From: SIG480 sp045539475
GTDB lineage: Bacteria > Bacillota > Clostridia > Oscillospirales > JAAYXM01
NCBI GenBank assembly: GCA_045539475.1
Contig: JAZQFJ010000053.1
Span: 62,001 to 126,000 of the forward strand
Length of the DNA stretch: 64,000 nt
Direction: 5' to 3'
The stretch's first letter is position 1. The number at the start of each line of letters is the position of its first letter. Positions 23,780 through 32,806 of the stretch are shown piece after piece. A program made the position numbers and the translations under genes. The notes under the pieces are model-generated. The model saw only the letters and a program-made list of their open reading frames with translations. It was not told where the DNA came from and searched no databases.

Positions 23780-24865
23780 ATGGCATACATTAATTTAAAT
23801 GTTGATGCTCTCCGCAAGTATTGCGAAGATATATTCTGCAAGCGCGGATACAGCGCTGAAGACAGCAAGGCTATCACCGATGTTCTTCTCACTGCTGACC
23901 TTTACGGCATTGAGTCTCACGGTGTTCAGCGCCTTATCAGATACCACCTCGCCATTGAGGAAGGTTCAATAGTTCCGGATGTTAAGCCGGAAATTATTCA
24001 CGAAACTCCGGTTTCCGCAGTTATCGACGCGCCGCGCTCTATGGGTCAGGTCGTAGCTAAGAAGGCTATGGAAATGGCTATTGAAAAAGCAAAGAAGACA
24101 GGCTTTGGCGTAGTTTGCGTAAAGGGCTCCAACCACTATGGCATTGCAGGCTACTACACAAAGATGGCTGCAGATGCGGATATGATCGGTATCAGCATGA
24201 CAAACACAGAAGCTATTGCTATCCCGACTTACGGTAAGAAGGCAATGCTCGGAACAAGCCCGATTGCCGTCGCAATGCCGGCTGATCCGGTTGACTTCTG
24301 GTTTGATGCTGCTACAACGGTTATCACCCGTGGTAAGCTTGAGGTTTACAGAAAGAAAGAGCTTCCGCTTCCGCAGGGCTGGGTTGCAGACGAAAACGGT
24401 GCAGACTGTGACGATGCAAACCGCGTTCTCAAGAACATCATCGGAAAGCTCGGCGGCGGTATCTTCCCGCTTGGCGGCTTCGGTGAGGAAACAGGCTCCC
24501 ACAAGGGCTATGGTCTCGGCATTATTGTTGAGCTCTTCACTGCTATCGCAACAGGCGGCACAACATCTCCGCACGTTAAGAACAGCGGTAACGCTGATAC
24601 CTCCTTCTGCCTTATGGCTATTGATTACGGCATATTCGGCGATAAGAAGGAAATGAAGGCCCGTATGTCCAAGCTTCTTCAGGAGCTCCGCGAGAGCCCG
24701 AAGGCTGATGGCCACGACAGAATTTTCACCCACGGTGAAAAGGAAGTTGAGTCCAAGGCTCAGAAGCTCGTCGACGGTGTTCCGGTCAACGAAAAGACAC
24801 TTCAGGAGCTCCGCGATATCGGTGCTTCTCAGGGTCTTAACTTCGACGACTACTTCACACTTTAA
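23780..24865 (+). CDS. Ldh_2 (malate/L-lactate/ureidoglycolate-type) dehydrogenase
   Basis: A 361-residue NAD(P)-dependent oxidoreductase of the MDH2/Ldh_2 fold, a family acting on 2-hydroxy acids, ureidoglycolate and 2,3-diketogulonate. Landmarks are DLYGIESHGVQRL near residue 42 (catalytic His), GVVCVKGSNHYGIAGYY near residue 110, TSPIAVAMP near residue 163 and GSHKGYGLGIIVEL near residue 237. Codon bias is as strong as in kdgK, 32 bases upstream. The pairing with KDG kinase makes a sugar-acid substrate plausible, but the family cannot be resolved further from sequence. Confidence 0.85.
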   Translation: MAYINLNVDALRKYCEDIFCKRGYSAEDSKAITDVLLTADLYGIESHGVQRLIRYHLAIEEGSIVPDVKPEIIHETPVSAVIDAPRSMGQVVAKKAMEMAIEKAKKTGFGVVCVKGSNHYGIAGYYTKMAADADMIGISMTNTEAIAIPTYGKKAMLGTSPIAVAMPADPVDFWFDAATTVITRGKLEVYRKKELPLPQGWVADENGADCDDANRVLKNIIGKLGGGIFPLGGFGEETGSHKGYGLGIIVELFTAIATGGTTSPHVKNSGNADTSFCLMAIDYGIFGDKKEMKARMSKLLQELRESPKADGHDRIFTHGEKEVESKAQKLVDGVPVNEKTLQELRDIGASQGLNFDDYFTL

Positions 24866-24877
24866 TATAAGTACAAC

Positions 24878-24911
24878 AAAAGCCTTTTCCGCTTGCCGGA
24901 AAAGGCTTTTT
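24878..24911 (+). terminator. Terminator after kdgK-ldh
   Basis: 14-bp stem AAAAGCCTTTTCCG/CGGAAAAGGCTTTT with T5. Confidence 0.92.
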
Positions 24912-24963
24912 GCGTTGTGTTGAATTATGGCTGTAAACCGGTCCGGAATTTTTTAAAAAACAC

Positions 24964-24994
24964 TTGCATCGTCCCTTAGGGGGCGGTGTACAAT
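24964..24994 (+). promoter_or_regulatory. MerR-type promoter (19-bp spacer with dyad) of SLH operon
   Basis: TTGCAT (24964-24969), a 19-base spacer and TACAAT (24989-24994). A 22-bp dyad starting CATCGTCCC and ending GGGGGCGGTG (24967-24988) fills the spacer: 16 of 22 positions are symmetric and the rest are G-T compatible. The same geometry recurs at 32990-33020. A spacer of 19 containing an operator is characteristic of MerR-activated promoters. Confidence 0.65.
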
Positions 24995-25104
24995 TACTGT
25001 AGCATGCAATATACGTATTTTACGTCTGAAGCGTGTTTCGGCCGCTGCTTATGCGGCACGGATCGCGCAGAAAATTGCCCGGATTGAAGGAGGAACAAAT
25101 CGGA

Positions 25105-27765
25105 ATGAAAAGGATTTTGGCAGTTTTTTTAACATTATGTATGCTGATGTGTATACTGCCGACAAATGTATTTGCGGCAACACAAATCAGCGGATCGGAC
25201 ATTCAGGTCAACGCACCTGTTGCAGGTGAAAAGCCGATTGCCTATGCTTCTCTGTATAATCAGAGCTTAGAAGCCGTAAAGGTACAATGGTCGGGTACGC
25301 TTGACGGGAACGGCTGTTTTATGGCAAACACATCGTATACGGTTACCGTTACGGTGAAAATCAAAGCCGGTCAGGACAAATACCTTGTAAACAAGGATGG
25401 CGGCTTCAGGATCAACAGAAAGAAAGCTGTGATGACAAGCCTTTCAGAAGATAAGCAGCAGGCGGTTATAAGCTACACCTTTGATAACGGCGCAGGCAGT
25501 GCATCGGTTTCCGCGCAGACAAACACAACGCCCTCTGCATCGACGGCTCCGGCGGCGACGGCTTTAAAGGATGCAAACTTCTATGTGGAAGCACCTTCAC
25601 AGGGCGCAAAGCCGGCTGCTGTCGTTACCACGGACAGAAGCGATGTGTTTGACATTTCGGGCGTGAAATGGACGGGAGATTTTGACGGAAACGGCTGCTT
25701 TATTGCGAAGAATACATACAGGCTTCACTTTAACATCACCGTTAAGGACGGCGTGAACGTCACCATTCCGTCAAAAGGCGTTGAAAGCGTAAGAAACTAT
25801 CGCATTAACGGAAGGCTTCTGACAACGGGAGCGGTTGTCGGCAACGGAAAGCAGCTGCAGACAGGCCTTAATTTCGAGGTTCAGCTTCCCAAAGAAGCGG
25901 TGGATATGGAATATGTTTATTCAAAGGCTCAGGCGGATGCGGACCTTACTACGGTTAATCCGAGATATGCGACGGAGATTACGGTAAACGAAGGCGAAAC
26001 GCTGGATGACTATATAGATGCATTTAATTATGAGCAGAAGAATTCGGTCAAAAGGATTGTGCTTAACTACACCTATAACACAAGTAACGGCGATGATGAA
26101 AACGCACCGTTGACAAAGAATTCCCGGGATGCGGCGACGTTCATAAATCTTTATAACCTTGAAGAATTATGGCTTGGTCCCAACGTTGATGTGGCAGATT
26201 TCTTAAGCGATTATGCAACTGCACATGCAGGTTATGCACAGAAGAACACACATCTGCCGCTGACAGGCAGAAATTCCGAAACACAGAAGCTTACAATGTT
26301 TGTGTCGGATAAAACGCTTCCGAACGGCTTTACTGGAAACTGGAACAGAGTAAAAAGCGCTGCCGGCGCTGACGGCTATGTATACCGCGATACGGGACCC
26401 TTCAAAAGATTTAAGTCAAGACTGTATTCGGGCGATGTTCTGTCTGCCTTCAAAAAAGGTCCGTCTGCCGGTTATGAGTGGTGCACAAAGCACGATTACA
26501 GCGAAATCAATAACACTGCAGACCGCGTATACAGGATGCTGAGCTGTGCCGGGGCTACACTTTATTACTATTCCTGTGCAAAATGCGGAAAGTGCGAATA
26601 CAACCCGAATCACGTTGGAAGGTCTCTTGCCAATCTTGCAGGCAATTATCATATGCTCGCAGATAAGAGCGACCATTACATTACGGAAAGAAATCTTTCA
26701 GACAAATATTTTATAGGTGTAAACTCACGCGGTGAAAGAGTTTATTGGAAATCCTGCGTAATGTGCGGCAAAACTCACGGCGAAGCTTTGTATGCGGGAG
26801 ACACACCCGACAATGCCGAGTGGGAGCGCGAACAGGCAACCGTTAAAAAAGACAGTGCGAATGCCTTTGCAGTGAAAGCTGACAGATACGTTACCGCCAA
26901 AATGAGCCAGTGGGCACAAAATGAAGTTCAGTGGGCGTCGCAGAACGGAATTCTTGATTTAAGCCTTTTGGGCAAAGATTACACAAAGCCGATAACAAGA
27001 CTTCAGTTTGCGTCAATCGCCGTTAAGCTTGCAGAGGTGCTGACAGGCAGAGCAATAGCCCCTGCAGAAACGGGAACATTTACGGATACCGATAATACAT
27101 ATGTTTTAAAAGCATATGCCTCAGGTATTACAAGCGGTACAAGCGCAACGACCTTTACCCCGAACGGCACGCTTACCCGTCAGCAGATGGCAACCTTTAT
27201 CCACCGTGCGCTTATGTATGTAAGGGATAATACAAACATTCGCTATACAATTTACACACCGGAGCTTGAAAAATATACCGATAACAGGGCAATTGCCGAC
27301 TGGGCAAGAACACCAATGGGCTTTATGAACGCACTCGGTCTTGTAAAGGGTGTTTCCGATACTGCAATTTCTCCCGATGGAAAGTGCACAATCGAACAGG
27401 CGGCAATTGTTGCAAACAGATCGGTAAATGCCGACCAGATTGGCTGGTATCAGAGTAATCCGGTAAAGGGCGATATCAGTACACTTAGCTTTGAAAACTA
27501 TTTTTTCCATGCACCGGATGAACATGCACCGACTCAGGCGGACTACACAAACGGACAGCGTATATGGGTACACAGCCCCATATCGGGCTATCAGAAGGCA
27601 TCGGAAAATCCGGATGTTGATTTGGATTCCATGTCTTCCTGCCGGCTTCCGACAACCTATCCATTCGCAGACTTTCCGATGTGGGTTCGGGCAGAGGACT
27701 TTAAACCCATCAAGGATTTAAAAGACGGCGATGAAGCGTATTTCAATAATCTTTACAATAAATAA
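25105..27765 (+). CDS. SLH-domain surface protein with repeated beta domain and Cys-pair motif
   Basis: An 886-residue secreted protein anchored to the cell wall by S-layer-homology repeats. The signal peptide covers residues 1-24 (ending NVFAAT). Two copies of a beta-domain carrying W(S/T)G-x-(L/F)DGNGCF are at about residues 61 and 189. Near residues 489-500 and 549-555, CAKCGKC and CVMCGKTH suggest a small metal-binding module. Three SLH repeats lie at about 590-780 (SGTSATTFTPNGTLTRQQM is the clearest), followed by a tail of about 100 residues. AAGGAGG precedes the ATG at 25105. It leads an operon with the next SLH gene, 14 bases on. Ligand unknown. Confidence 0.82.
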   Translation: MKRILAVFLTLCMLMCILPTNVFAATQISGSDIQVNAPVAGEKPIAYASLYNQSLEAVKVQWSGTLDGNGCFMANTSYTVTVTVKIKAGQDKYLVNKDGGFRINRKKAVMTSLSEDKQQAVISYTFDNGAGSASVSAQTNTTPSASTAPAATALKDANFYVEAPSQGAKPAAVVTTDRSDVFDISGVKWTGDFDGNGCFIAKNTYRLHFNITVKDGVNVTIPSKGVESVRNYRINGRLLTTGAVVGNGKQLQTGLNFEVQLPKEAVDMEYVYSKAQADADLTTVNPRYATEITVNEGETLDDYIDAFNYEQKNSVKRIVLNYTYNTSNGDDENAPLTKNSRDAATFINLYNLEELWLGPNVDVADFLSDYATAHAGYAQKNTHLPLTGRNSETQKLTMFVSDKTLPNGFTGNWNRVKSAAGADGYVYRDTGPFKRFKSRLYSGDVLSAFKKGPSAGYEWCTKHDYSEINNTADRVYRMLSCAGATLYYYSCAKCGKCEYNPNHVGRSLANLAGNYHMLADKSDHYITERNLSDKYFIGVNSRGERVYWKSCVMCGKTHGEALYAGDTPDNAEWEREQATVKKDSANAFAVKADRYVTAKMSQWAQNEVQWASQNGILDLSLLGKDYTKPITRLQFASIAVKLAEVLTGRAIAPAETGTFTDTDNTYVLKAYASGITSGTSATTFTPNGTLTRQQMATFIHRALMYVRDNTNIRYTIYTPELEKYTDNRAIADWARTPMGFMNALGLVKGVSDTAISPDGKCTIEQAAIVANRSVNADQIGWYQSNPVKGDISTLSFENYFFHAPDEHAPTQADYTNGQRIWVHSPISGYQKASENPDVDLDSMSSCRLPTTYPFADFPMWVRAEDFKPIKDLKDGDEAYFNNLYNK

Positions 27766-27779
27766 CAGGGGGTTTCATT

Positions 27780-30152
27780 ATGAACATTATGAAGAAAATT
27801 TCGGCATTGCTGATAGTATGTATGCTGTCGATGATGCTGCCTGTTACGGTTTCTGCCGCAAAGGTCACCAAAGTGGTAATCACGGCTGTGGAGCCGGTTG
27901 TGGGGCAAACGCGCTCTTTTAGCGCAAGCGTTCCGGAAACTGCAAGCACCGAAATATATGAGGTGCATTGGACTGGCGAATTTGACAACGGCAAATTTAT
28001 TCAGGGAAATGACTATACCATTACGGTCAAGCTGAAAATAAAAGAAAGCTCGTCAAACACCTTTGCTGCATCGGGTAGTATCAATGCAACCGTTAACGGA
28101 AACAAGGCAAATGTAACCACCGATACCATCCGCAAGCAGGAAATCAGCGTAAAGTACACATGGAAAAAGCTTGGCGGCGAAAAAGTCGACACTCCCGAGT
28201 CTCAGCTTAAAGCAAAGCTGAAGGAGCTTGCGGCGGCATATACTGCCACAAGCGCAACCGATGACAAGGAGTTGCTTGCGTATCTGCGGGGAAAGCTTCC
28301 GGGTGCCGAAATATGGTCTGCGGGCGGCAGCTACAGCTTTACAAGGAAAATGCCTTCCGAAACGAAAGACGGAAGCATTACCATGTCAGTCGGCATTACA
28401 TATCAGGGAGTAACTCTTGATAAATGCAGCGTTACCGCTGTAATCCCCGCTACCTCAAAATCTCCCGACGCGGCAAATTTAAGTGCAGACAAGGCTCTTA
28501 TGCAGGAGGCACTGAAGAACTTTGCCGTCACCGCCAAAACAACGGGCGAAGAGGTTTTGGCGGCTGTTAATGCCGCGGCAGCTCACGGCACAAAGGCTGT
28601 GTGGGACACCGATTATAAATATACCGCGCCGTCTGCAACCGTTCAGGGAAGTATCGTGGGAAGCATTATTATCACTCTCGGCAGTGCAAAGGATATTATC
28701 ACCGCGCGTAAAACTCTGCCGATAGACGGCTCCGCAGCGGATGCGGCAATTGACGCAGATTTCAGCGCGCTTTCAAAAGCACTGCACAACGTTTCGGTAA
28801 CCAACAAAACCACGCAGGAAGAACTGATAAAAACAGCGAACGCCGCTATAAAAAACGGCTCGAAGCTTACTTTTGCAGGCTTCACGAAAACAGACGCTAC
28901 CTATGACGCGGAAGGCAAGATTGTCATTTTCTTTGAAATGGAGCTTGACGGCAAAACACGCAGTCCGCGTATTGAAATGAAAATTCCCAAGGTCAGAAGC
29001 TCAATGCCTTCGGAAATTTCCGTAACTAAGGATGAGTGGGAGGTCCTCCGCCTTACGAATATCGAGCGTTATAAAGAAGGACGTAATCCGGTTGCGATGG
29101 TTGCGCCGCTTCAGGATGCAGCTGATATCCGTGCCGAAGAGCTTGTTATCGACTACAGATGGGATCATCTGCGTCCCGACGGCTCCTCATGCTATACAGC
29201 CATTGATCCTTCATTTATTGTAGGCAGAGCGTTTTGTGAGAATGGTTTTAAGGGTGAAATGACCCCCGCTCAGGCGGTTGAGGGCTGGATGAACTCCTCC
29301 GGACACAGAGCGAATATACTTAATGCCGCTCACTGTTACCTGGGTACAGGAGTGCATGCTGTAGGCACTTATAAGTACTGGATTCAGATGTTTTCTGACG
29401 GAAGCGGAATAATAGATGCCCAGACAAGCACGGGCTCCGACAATTTTGCTACGGTTACAAATATGGAAAATGCTTATCTCATCTGCGCCACAGGCGATGG
29501 AGTTACGGCTTACGTACCTCTTGAAGCTGATTGTATGGCTAAAGACGGAAATAAGTACACAATGCATCTTAAAGGAAAATCCGTAACCGTAACCGTCGGT
29601 GCAGACAACTCCGGAAATGCATCCGGAAAGGGCTTTGCGGACGTATCTGCCGGTGCTTACTTTGCAGAGCCGGTAAGCTGGGCGGTCGGAAAGAGCATAA
29701 CCAACGGAACGAGTGCAACGACGTTTTCTCCGAACAACACCTGCACACGTGCGCAGATTCTCACGTTCCTCTGGCGTGCGGCAGGAGAACCCAAGGTATC
29801 CGTTTCAAATCCGTTCGGTGACATAAAGGCATCCGATTACTATTACAATGCGGCGCTCTGGGCATACAGCAAGGGAATGGTTTCGGGTAAATCGTTTGCT
29901 CCGAACACCCCGTGCACACGTTCTGCAACCGTTGTATATCTCTGGAAGAATGCAGGCTCGCCGAAAGCATCGTACACCGGAAATTTTGCCGATGTATCGA
30001 AATCCTCCGATTACGCGTCGGCGGTAGCGTGGGCAGTGTCAAACAACATAACAACAGGCACATCGGCAACGACCTTCGCGCCTGCAACCACCTGCACGAG
30101 AGGCCAGATTGTAACCTTCCTCCATCGCACGGCATCAAAAGGCCTGATATAA
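27780..30152 (+). CDS. SLH-anchored CAP/SCP-domain surface protein
   Basis: A 790-residue secreted protein. The signal peptide ends near residue 27. A W-T-G-x-F-D-N-G beta-domain at about residue 62 matches those of the preceding protein. Three related repeats of about 85 residues (LKELAAAYTATS, LKNFAVTAKTT, LHNVSVTNKTT) follow at about 145-400. A CAP/SCP domain at about 417-540 is seen from TNIERYKEG, WDHLRPDG and WMNSSGHRANIL. Three SLH repeats end the protein (617-790). CAP domains in bacteria are linked to wall or lipid binding and protease-like roles, unproven here. GGGGG precedes the ATG. It is co-transcribed with the SLH gene upstream. Confidence 0.85.
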   Translation: MNIMKKISALLIVCMLSMMLPVTVSAAKVTKVVITAVEPVVGQTRSFSASVPETASTEIYEVHWTGEFDNGKFIQGNDYTITVKLKIKESSSNTFAASGSINATVNGNKANVTTDTIRKQEISVKYTWKKLGGEKVDTPESQLKAKLKELAAAYTATSATDDKELLAYLRGKLPGAEIWSAGGSYSFTRKMPSETKDGSITMSVGITYQGVTLDKCSVTAVIPATSKSPDAANLSADKALMQEALKNFAVTAKTTGEEVLAAVNAAAAHGTKAVWDTDYKYTAPSATVQGSIVGSIIITLGSAKDIITARKTLPIDGSAADAAIDADFSALSKALHNVSVTNKTTQEELIKTANAAIKNGSKLTFAGFTKTDATYDAEGKIVIFFEMELDGKTRSPRIEMKIPKVRSSMPSEISVTKDEWEVLRLTNIERYKEGRNPVAMVAPLQDAADIRAEELVIDYRWDHLRPDGSSCYTAIDPSFIVGRAFCENGFKGEMTPAQAVEGWMNSSGHRANILNAAHCYLGTGVHAVGTYKYWIQMFSDGSGIIDAQTSTGSDNFATVTNMENAYLICATGDGVTAYVPLEADCMAKDGNKYTMHLKGKSVTVTVGADNSGNASGKGFADVSAGAYFAEPVSWAVGKSITNGTSATTFSPNNTCTRAQILTFLWRAAGEPKVSVSNPFGDIKASDYYYNAALWAYSKGMVSGKSFAPNTPCTRSATVVYLWKNAGSPKASYTGNFADVSKSSDYASAVAWAVSNNITTGTSATTFAPATTCTRGQIVTFLHRTASKGLI

Positions 30153-30180
30153 AAATAAAAAAGGATAAGATATAACAAAT

Positions 30181-30202
30181 CACGAACCGAATCCGGTTCG
30201 TG
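30181..30202. terminator. Bidirectional terminator hairpin
   Basis: CACGAACCG pairs with CGGTTCGTG around AATC between convergent genes. The T-tract is modest on both sides. Confidence 0.65.
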
Positions 30203-30223
30203 GTTTATCATTAAATAAAGAAA

Positions 30224-30991
30224 TTATTTTTCAATCAGTGCGATTATCTGTGTGATAAATTTGCTTTTATCTTTATGCTGCGGCGGACCTTCAAGGTAAA
30301 GATTGCGGAATGTGCCGGAAAGCTTTATGCCGTTTTCCTCTGCATAAGAAGCAAGCCTTTTTCGCGCCTTCGGAATATCCTCGTATGCTCCATGATGAAA
30401 AAACGAAAGAGCCTTCAGATCGGGAAGATGTGTTATATATTCTCCTTCGCTTTCGGCGGGAACGGCAACGCAGTAGAAAATCTTTTCGGGGGCATCTGTC
30501 GAATGCTCGGTAAAATACATTCGTTTTGTTGTATCGGTTCCGTATTTTTTCATAGCTTCAAGAGCCGTGTCTCTTAAAAGAATTGTCTTGTCGGCAATTG
30601 AAATGGAATTATATGTACGGCAGTAAATTGTCTGCGGCTCAATGGAAATCTCCCTGATAATGCTGCCTTGCTTGTGTGTACGCTCTTTTAATTTTTCTAT
30701 GGTCAGGTTAAGTTCATCCCTCATTTTTTCAAGTCTTGCTATCATAGGATGTAAATCGGATGAATTATTGAAGTAATCATGAATTTCATCGAGGGAAAGG
30801 CCTAAATTCTGGAAAACTCGGATTGTGCGGATTTGCGTGAAGGTATCAATGGTATAGTATCTGTTTCCAACGCTTCCTTCTTTTTTATCGGGGATTATGA
30901 GACCTTTTGCTTCATAACCCAATATTGTTTTTCTTGTAATTCCAACGGATTTTGCAATCTCACCGATGGAAAATAAATTCTTGTTATCCAT
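30224..30991 (-). CDS. MerR-family regulator with GyrI-like effector domain (BmrR type)
   Basis: A 255-residue transcription activator. Residues 5-75 form the MerR winged helix: FSIGEIAKSVGITRKTILGY and the RYYT wing. A coiled dimer helix follows (about 78-118), and the C-terminal 140 residues resemble the GyrI/BmrR effector domain, which binds hydrophobic or cationic small molecules. MerR proteins activate promoters with 19-bp spacers by untwisting the DNA. Two such promoters flank this gene at 24964 and 32990, each in front of SLH surface genes. Its own promoter has a normal 17-bp spacer, and a dyad lies just after the start site, fitting autoregulation. Confidence 0.85.
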   Translation of the reverse strand: MDNKNLFSIGEIAKSVGITRKTILGYEAKGLIIPDKKEGSVGNRYYTIDTFTQIRTIRVFQNLGLSLDEIHDYFNNSSDLHPMIARLEKMRDELNLTIEKLKERTHKQGSIIREISIEPQTIYCRTYNSISIADKTILLRDTALEAMKKYGTDTTKRMYFTEHSTDAPEKIFYCVAVPAESEGEYITHLPDLKALSFFHHGAYEDIPKARKRLASYAEENGIKLSGTFRNLYLEGPPQHKDKSKFITQIIALIEK

Positions 30992-31034
30992 ACATCATCA
31001 CCAATAAAAATGTTATTATCAATCTCCGGAAAAT

Positions 31035-31069
31035 TACCTGCAGGAAACGCGAAACCGTCCCTGTAGGTA
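31035..31069 (-). promoter_or_regulatory. Candidate MerR auto-operator
   Basis: TACCTGCAGG (31035-31044) and CCTGTAGGTA (31060-31069) form an inverted repeat just downstream of the expected start of the merR-like transcript. The half-sites resemble the CACCTGCGGG core of the dyad in the 32990 promoter. Confidence 0.45.
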
Positions 31070-31080
31070 TGATTGTGGCC

Positions 31081-31109
31081 ATTATAACATATATTGTAAT
31101 GAATTTCAA
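31081..31109 (-). promoter_or_regulatory. Promoter of MerR-like gene
   Basis: On the minus strand, TTGAAA (31104-31109), 17 bases, TATAAT (31081-31086). The leader is about 80 bases. Confidence 0.72.
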
Positions 31110-31206
31110 GCCTGAAACGTGAAACAGAAGCTGTGTACATAAAAAATCTTGATTTGTGTAGAAACTTCGTAACGTAAAGCTTAGTTTTGTACGATTTTAA
31201 GTATAT

Positions 31207-31240
31207 CCAACCTGCAGGGGCGGCGAGATATCCGCTCCTG
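31207..31240. repeat. 34-bp repeat, copy 1 (left of AbiE operon)
   Basis: Starts CCAACCTGCAGGGGCGG and ends ATCCGCTCCTG; 28 of 34 positions match copy 2 at 32913. An internal hairpin, CAGGGGCGG/CCGCTCCTG, pairs fully with one G-T and could terminate the abiEii transcript. Confidence 0.7.
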
Positions 31241-32146
31241 TTAAAATATATTTTTTTTCAATACGGTCTCTAAAACTTGCACTGCGGTGTTATAGTCAAT
31301 CGGTTTAAATAAAAGTGCGGAAGTTATATTTTCATAATCCTGACGATATGCGTGTATGCTGATTATTTCGCTGATAAGCGAATTCATATCAACATTATCC
31401 TGAGCCGATAAACAGGGTTTATGTTCCTTGCGTTCTTCACGTACAGTTTTTACAAGATTTTTTAGTTCGTCATCAAGCTTAATTGTAGGGAGAAGCTTAT
31501 ATAAATCATAGATATGGCGGGAATGTCCCTGAATAGCGTTTGCCAGATAATAGTCCCCTAAGGCAAAAAGCTTATCAACAAAAGTTCTGTCAGCAGTTTG
31601 AACATTGAGAACAAACGGAGCTAAATCATAAAACTCAATAATATCGTTGTTTTTATTATTTAGCAGATAATTATAAACAAGGCTGTCGGCTTCCATCTTT
31701 GCGGTGGGATACGCTCTGAAAAACACAGCAGTTTCTATAATCAGATGTTGCTTTAAAAAGTTTGTGTCAAACTGTGTGGGATAATCAATAACATATTTGT
31801 TAAAATCACGGCGGCTACGGATGGATTCGGGTTCCGTCAAAGTAAGATTGCAATAATCAATTGCATCAACGATATGTGACTTTAATTTTTTACGTTTACT
31901 TTCTCCCGGTTTTGCATCTCCGATGATATTAAGGTCAATATCTTCCGAAAAACGGTCTATTATCTTATAACATTTAGAGAGCGATGTACCGCCTTTGAAT
32001 ACAATATCGGGATTACGCTTTGCTATTTCTTTTAGAATGAGAGTTACATAGTAGTCCTTTTCGATAATAGCTATCGGCAATTTACAGAAGTCTGCAGTAT
32101 TAAAAATAACTTCTTCAAATAATTCCTTATTCTCATGCAAAAACAT
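31241..32146 (-). CDS. abiEii: AbiEii-family nucleotidyltransferase toxin
   Basis: A 301-residue toxin of the type IV abortive-infection system AbiE. Its DUF1814 nucleotidyltransferase fold is seen in VFKGGTSLSKCY near residue 39 and FSEDIDLNI near residue 55, the G-S plus D-x-D metal site, with a conserved Lys and Asp further on. Family members block growth during phage attack, some by nucleotidylating tRNA. The ATG at 32146 is chosen: GGGG lies seven bases upstream and it overlaps the antitoxin end by 14 bases. The longer frame to 32299 lies inside the antitoxin gene. AT-rich and flanked by direct repeats, so likely acquired. Confidence 0.88.
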   Translation of the reverse strand: MFLHENKELFEEVIFNTADFCKLPIAIIEKDYYVTLILKEIAKRNPDIVFKGGTSLSKCYKIIDRFSEDIDLNIIGDAKPGESKRKKLKSHIVDAIDYCNLTLTEPESIRSRRDFNKYVIDYPTQFDTNFLKQHLIIETAVFFRAYPTAKMEADSLVYNYLLNNKNNDIIEFYDLAPFVLNVQTADRTFVDKLFALGDYYLANAIQGHSRHIYDLYKLLPTIKLDDELKNLVKTVREERKEHKPCLSAQDNVDMNSLISEIISIHAYRQDYENITSALLFKPIDYNTAVQVLETVLKKNIF

Positions 32147-32753
32147 TAGCAAGCCCCATTTCATATATAGATTTGTATATCTTATCCGGGAATAACGGCA
32201 GATAATTATCGACATTTTCTTTTGTGATTGATTTACCGGAAATATAGCTGAAAAGTTTGTCTTTGGTTTCTTCTTTTGATAGTTCGGAATATGTTTCAAT
32301 ATCTTTCAAAAGTTCAAGAAACTGCAGAGTAAATACATTTTCTTCGGTAATCTCACATCTTGACTTTCTCACAATAAATGTGCGACCGTTATAATCAAGG
32401 CGTTTTATTGGGGTGCCTATTTCGTTAGTTATAATTTCCTGCACAAATGGCATCTGTGTAGATATACCGATTTTGTTAGCAAAAACATATCCGCTGTAAT
32501 AACCCATAATTTTATCATTTCTGGAAATGTATTTTTTTTCCACAACGATTTCAGGCGGGATTGCAACACTGCCACCAAGCAATGATTTTTTAGGAATATA
32601 ATATACCCCGTTTTCAAAGCGTGATAATTTACCGCCATCAGTTAAAAGCTTAAACTGTCTGCGTTTATTAACCTCAGACAAGCCAATATTAATGTCAGAT
32701 GCGACGATTGGTTCTCCGGGGGAATAGTTTTCGTATATATATTTCCATAGCAT
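32133..32753 (-). CDS. abiEi: AbiEi-family antitoxin (DUF6088-like)
   Basis: A 206-residue antitoxin partner. The N-terminal winged helix covers about residues 1-70 (the segment with NKRRQFKLLTDGGKLSRFENGVYY). The rest forms the C-terminal domain that neutralises AbiEii, with KSRCEITEENVFTLQFLELLKD visible near 125-150 in shorter pieces. AbiEi proteins repress their own promoter by binding inverted repeats, and a perfect 12-bp pair lies at 32768-32806. GAGAGG sits eight bases before the ATG at 32753; the GTG at 32762 overlaps that site. The gene overlaps abiEii by 14 bases. Confidence 0.83.
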   Translation of the reverse strand: MLWKYIYENYSPGEPIVASDINIGLSEVNKRRQFKLLTDGGKLSRFENGVYYIPKKSLLGGSVAIPPEIVVEKKYISRNDKIMGYYSGYVFANKIGISTQMPFVQEIITNEIGTPIKRLDYNGRTFIVRKSRCEITEENVFTLQFLELLKDIETYSELSKEETKDKLFSYISGKSITKENVDNYLPLFPDKIYKSIYEMGLANVFA

Positions 32754-32767
32754 GAATAACACCTCTC

Positions 32768-32806
32768 AATAACAGAAATGAAATCAATAGTTTAATTTCT
32801 GTTATT
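32768..32806 (-). promoter_or_regulatory. Inverted-repeat operator of AbiE operon
   Basis: AATAACAGAAAT (32768-32779) and its exact complement (32795-32806) with a 15-base gap, directly after the -10 box and before the start codon. This is the expected place for AbiEi autorepression. Confidence 0.75.

Noticed and set aside
32147..32299. Longer AbiEii start
   Set aside because: The extra 51 residues lie wholly inside the antitoxin gene in another frame and lack a ribosome site.
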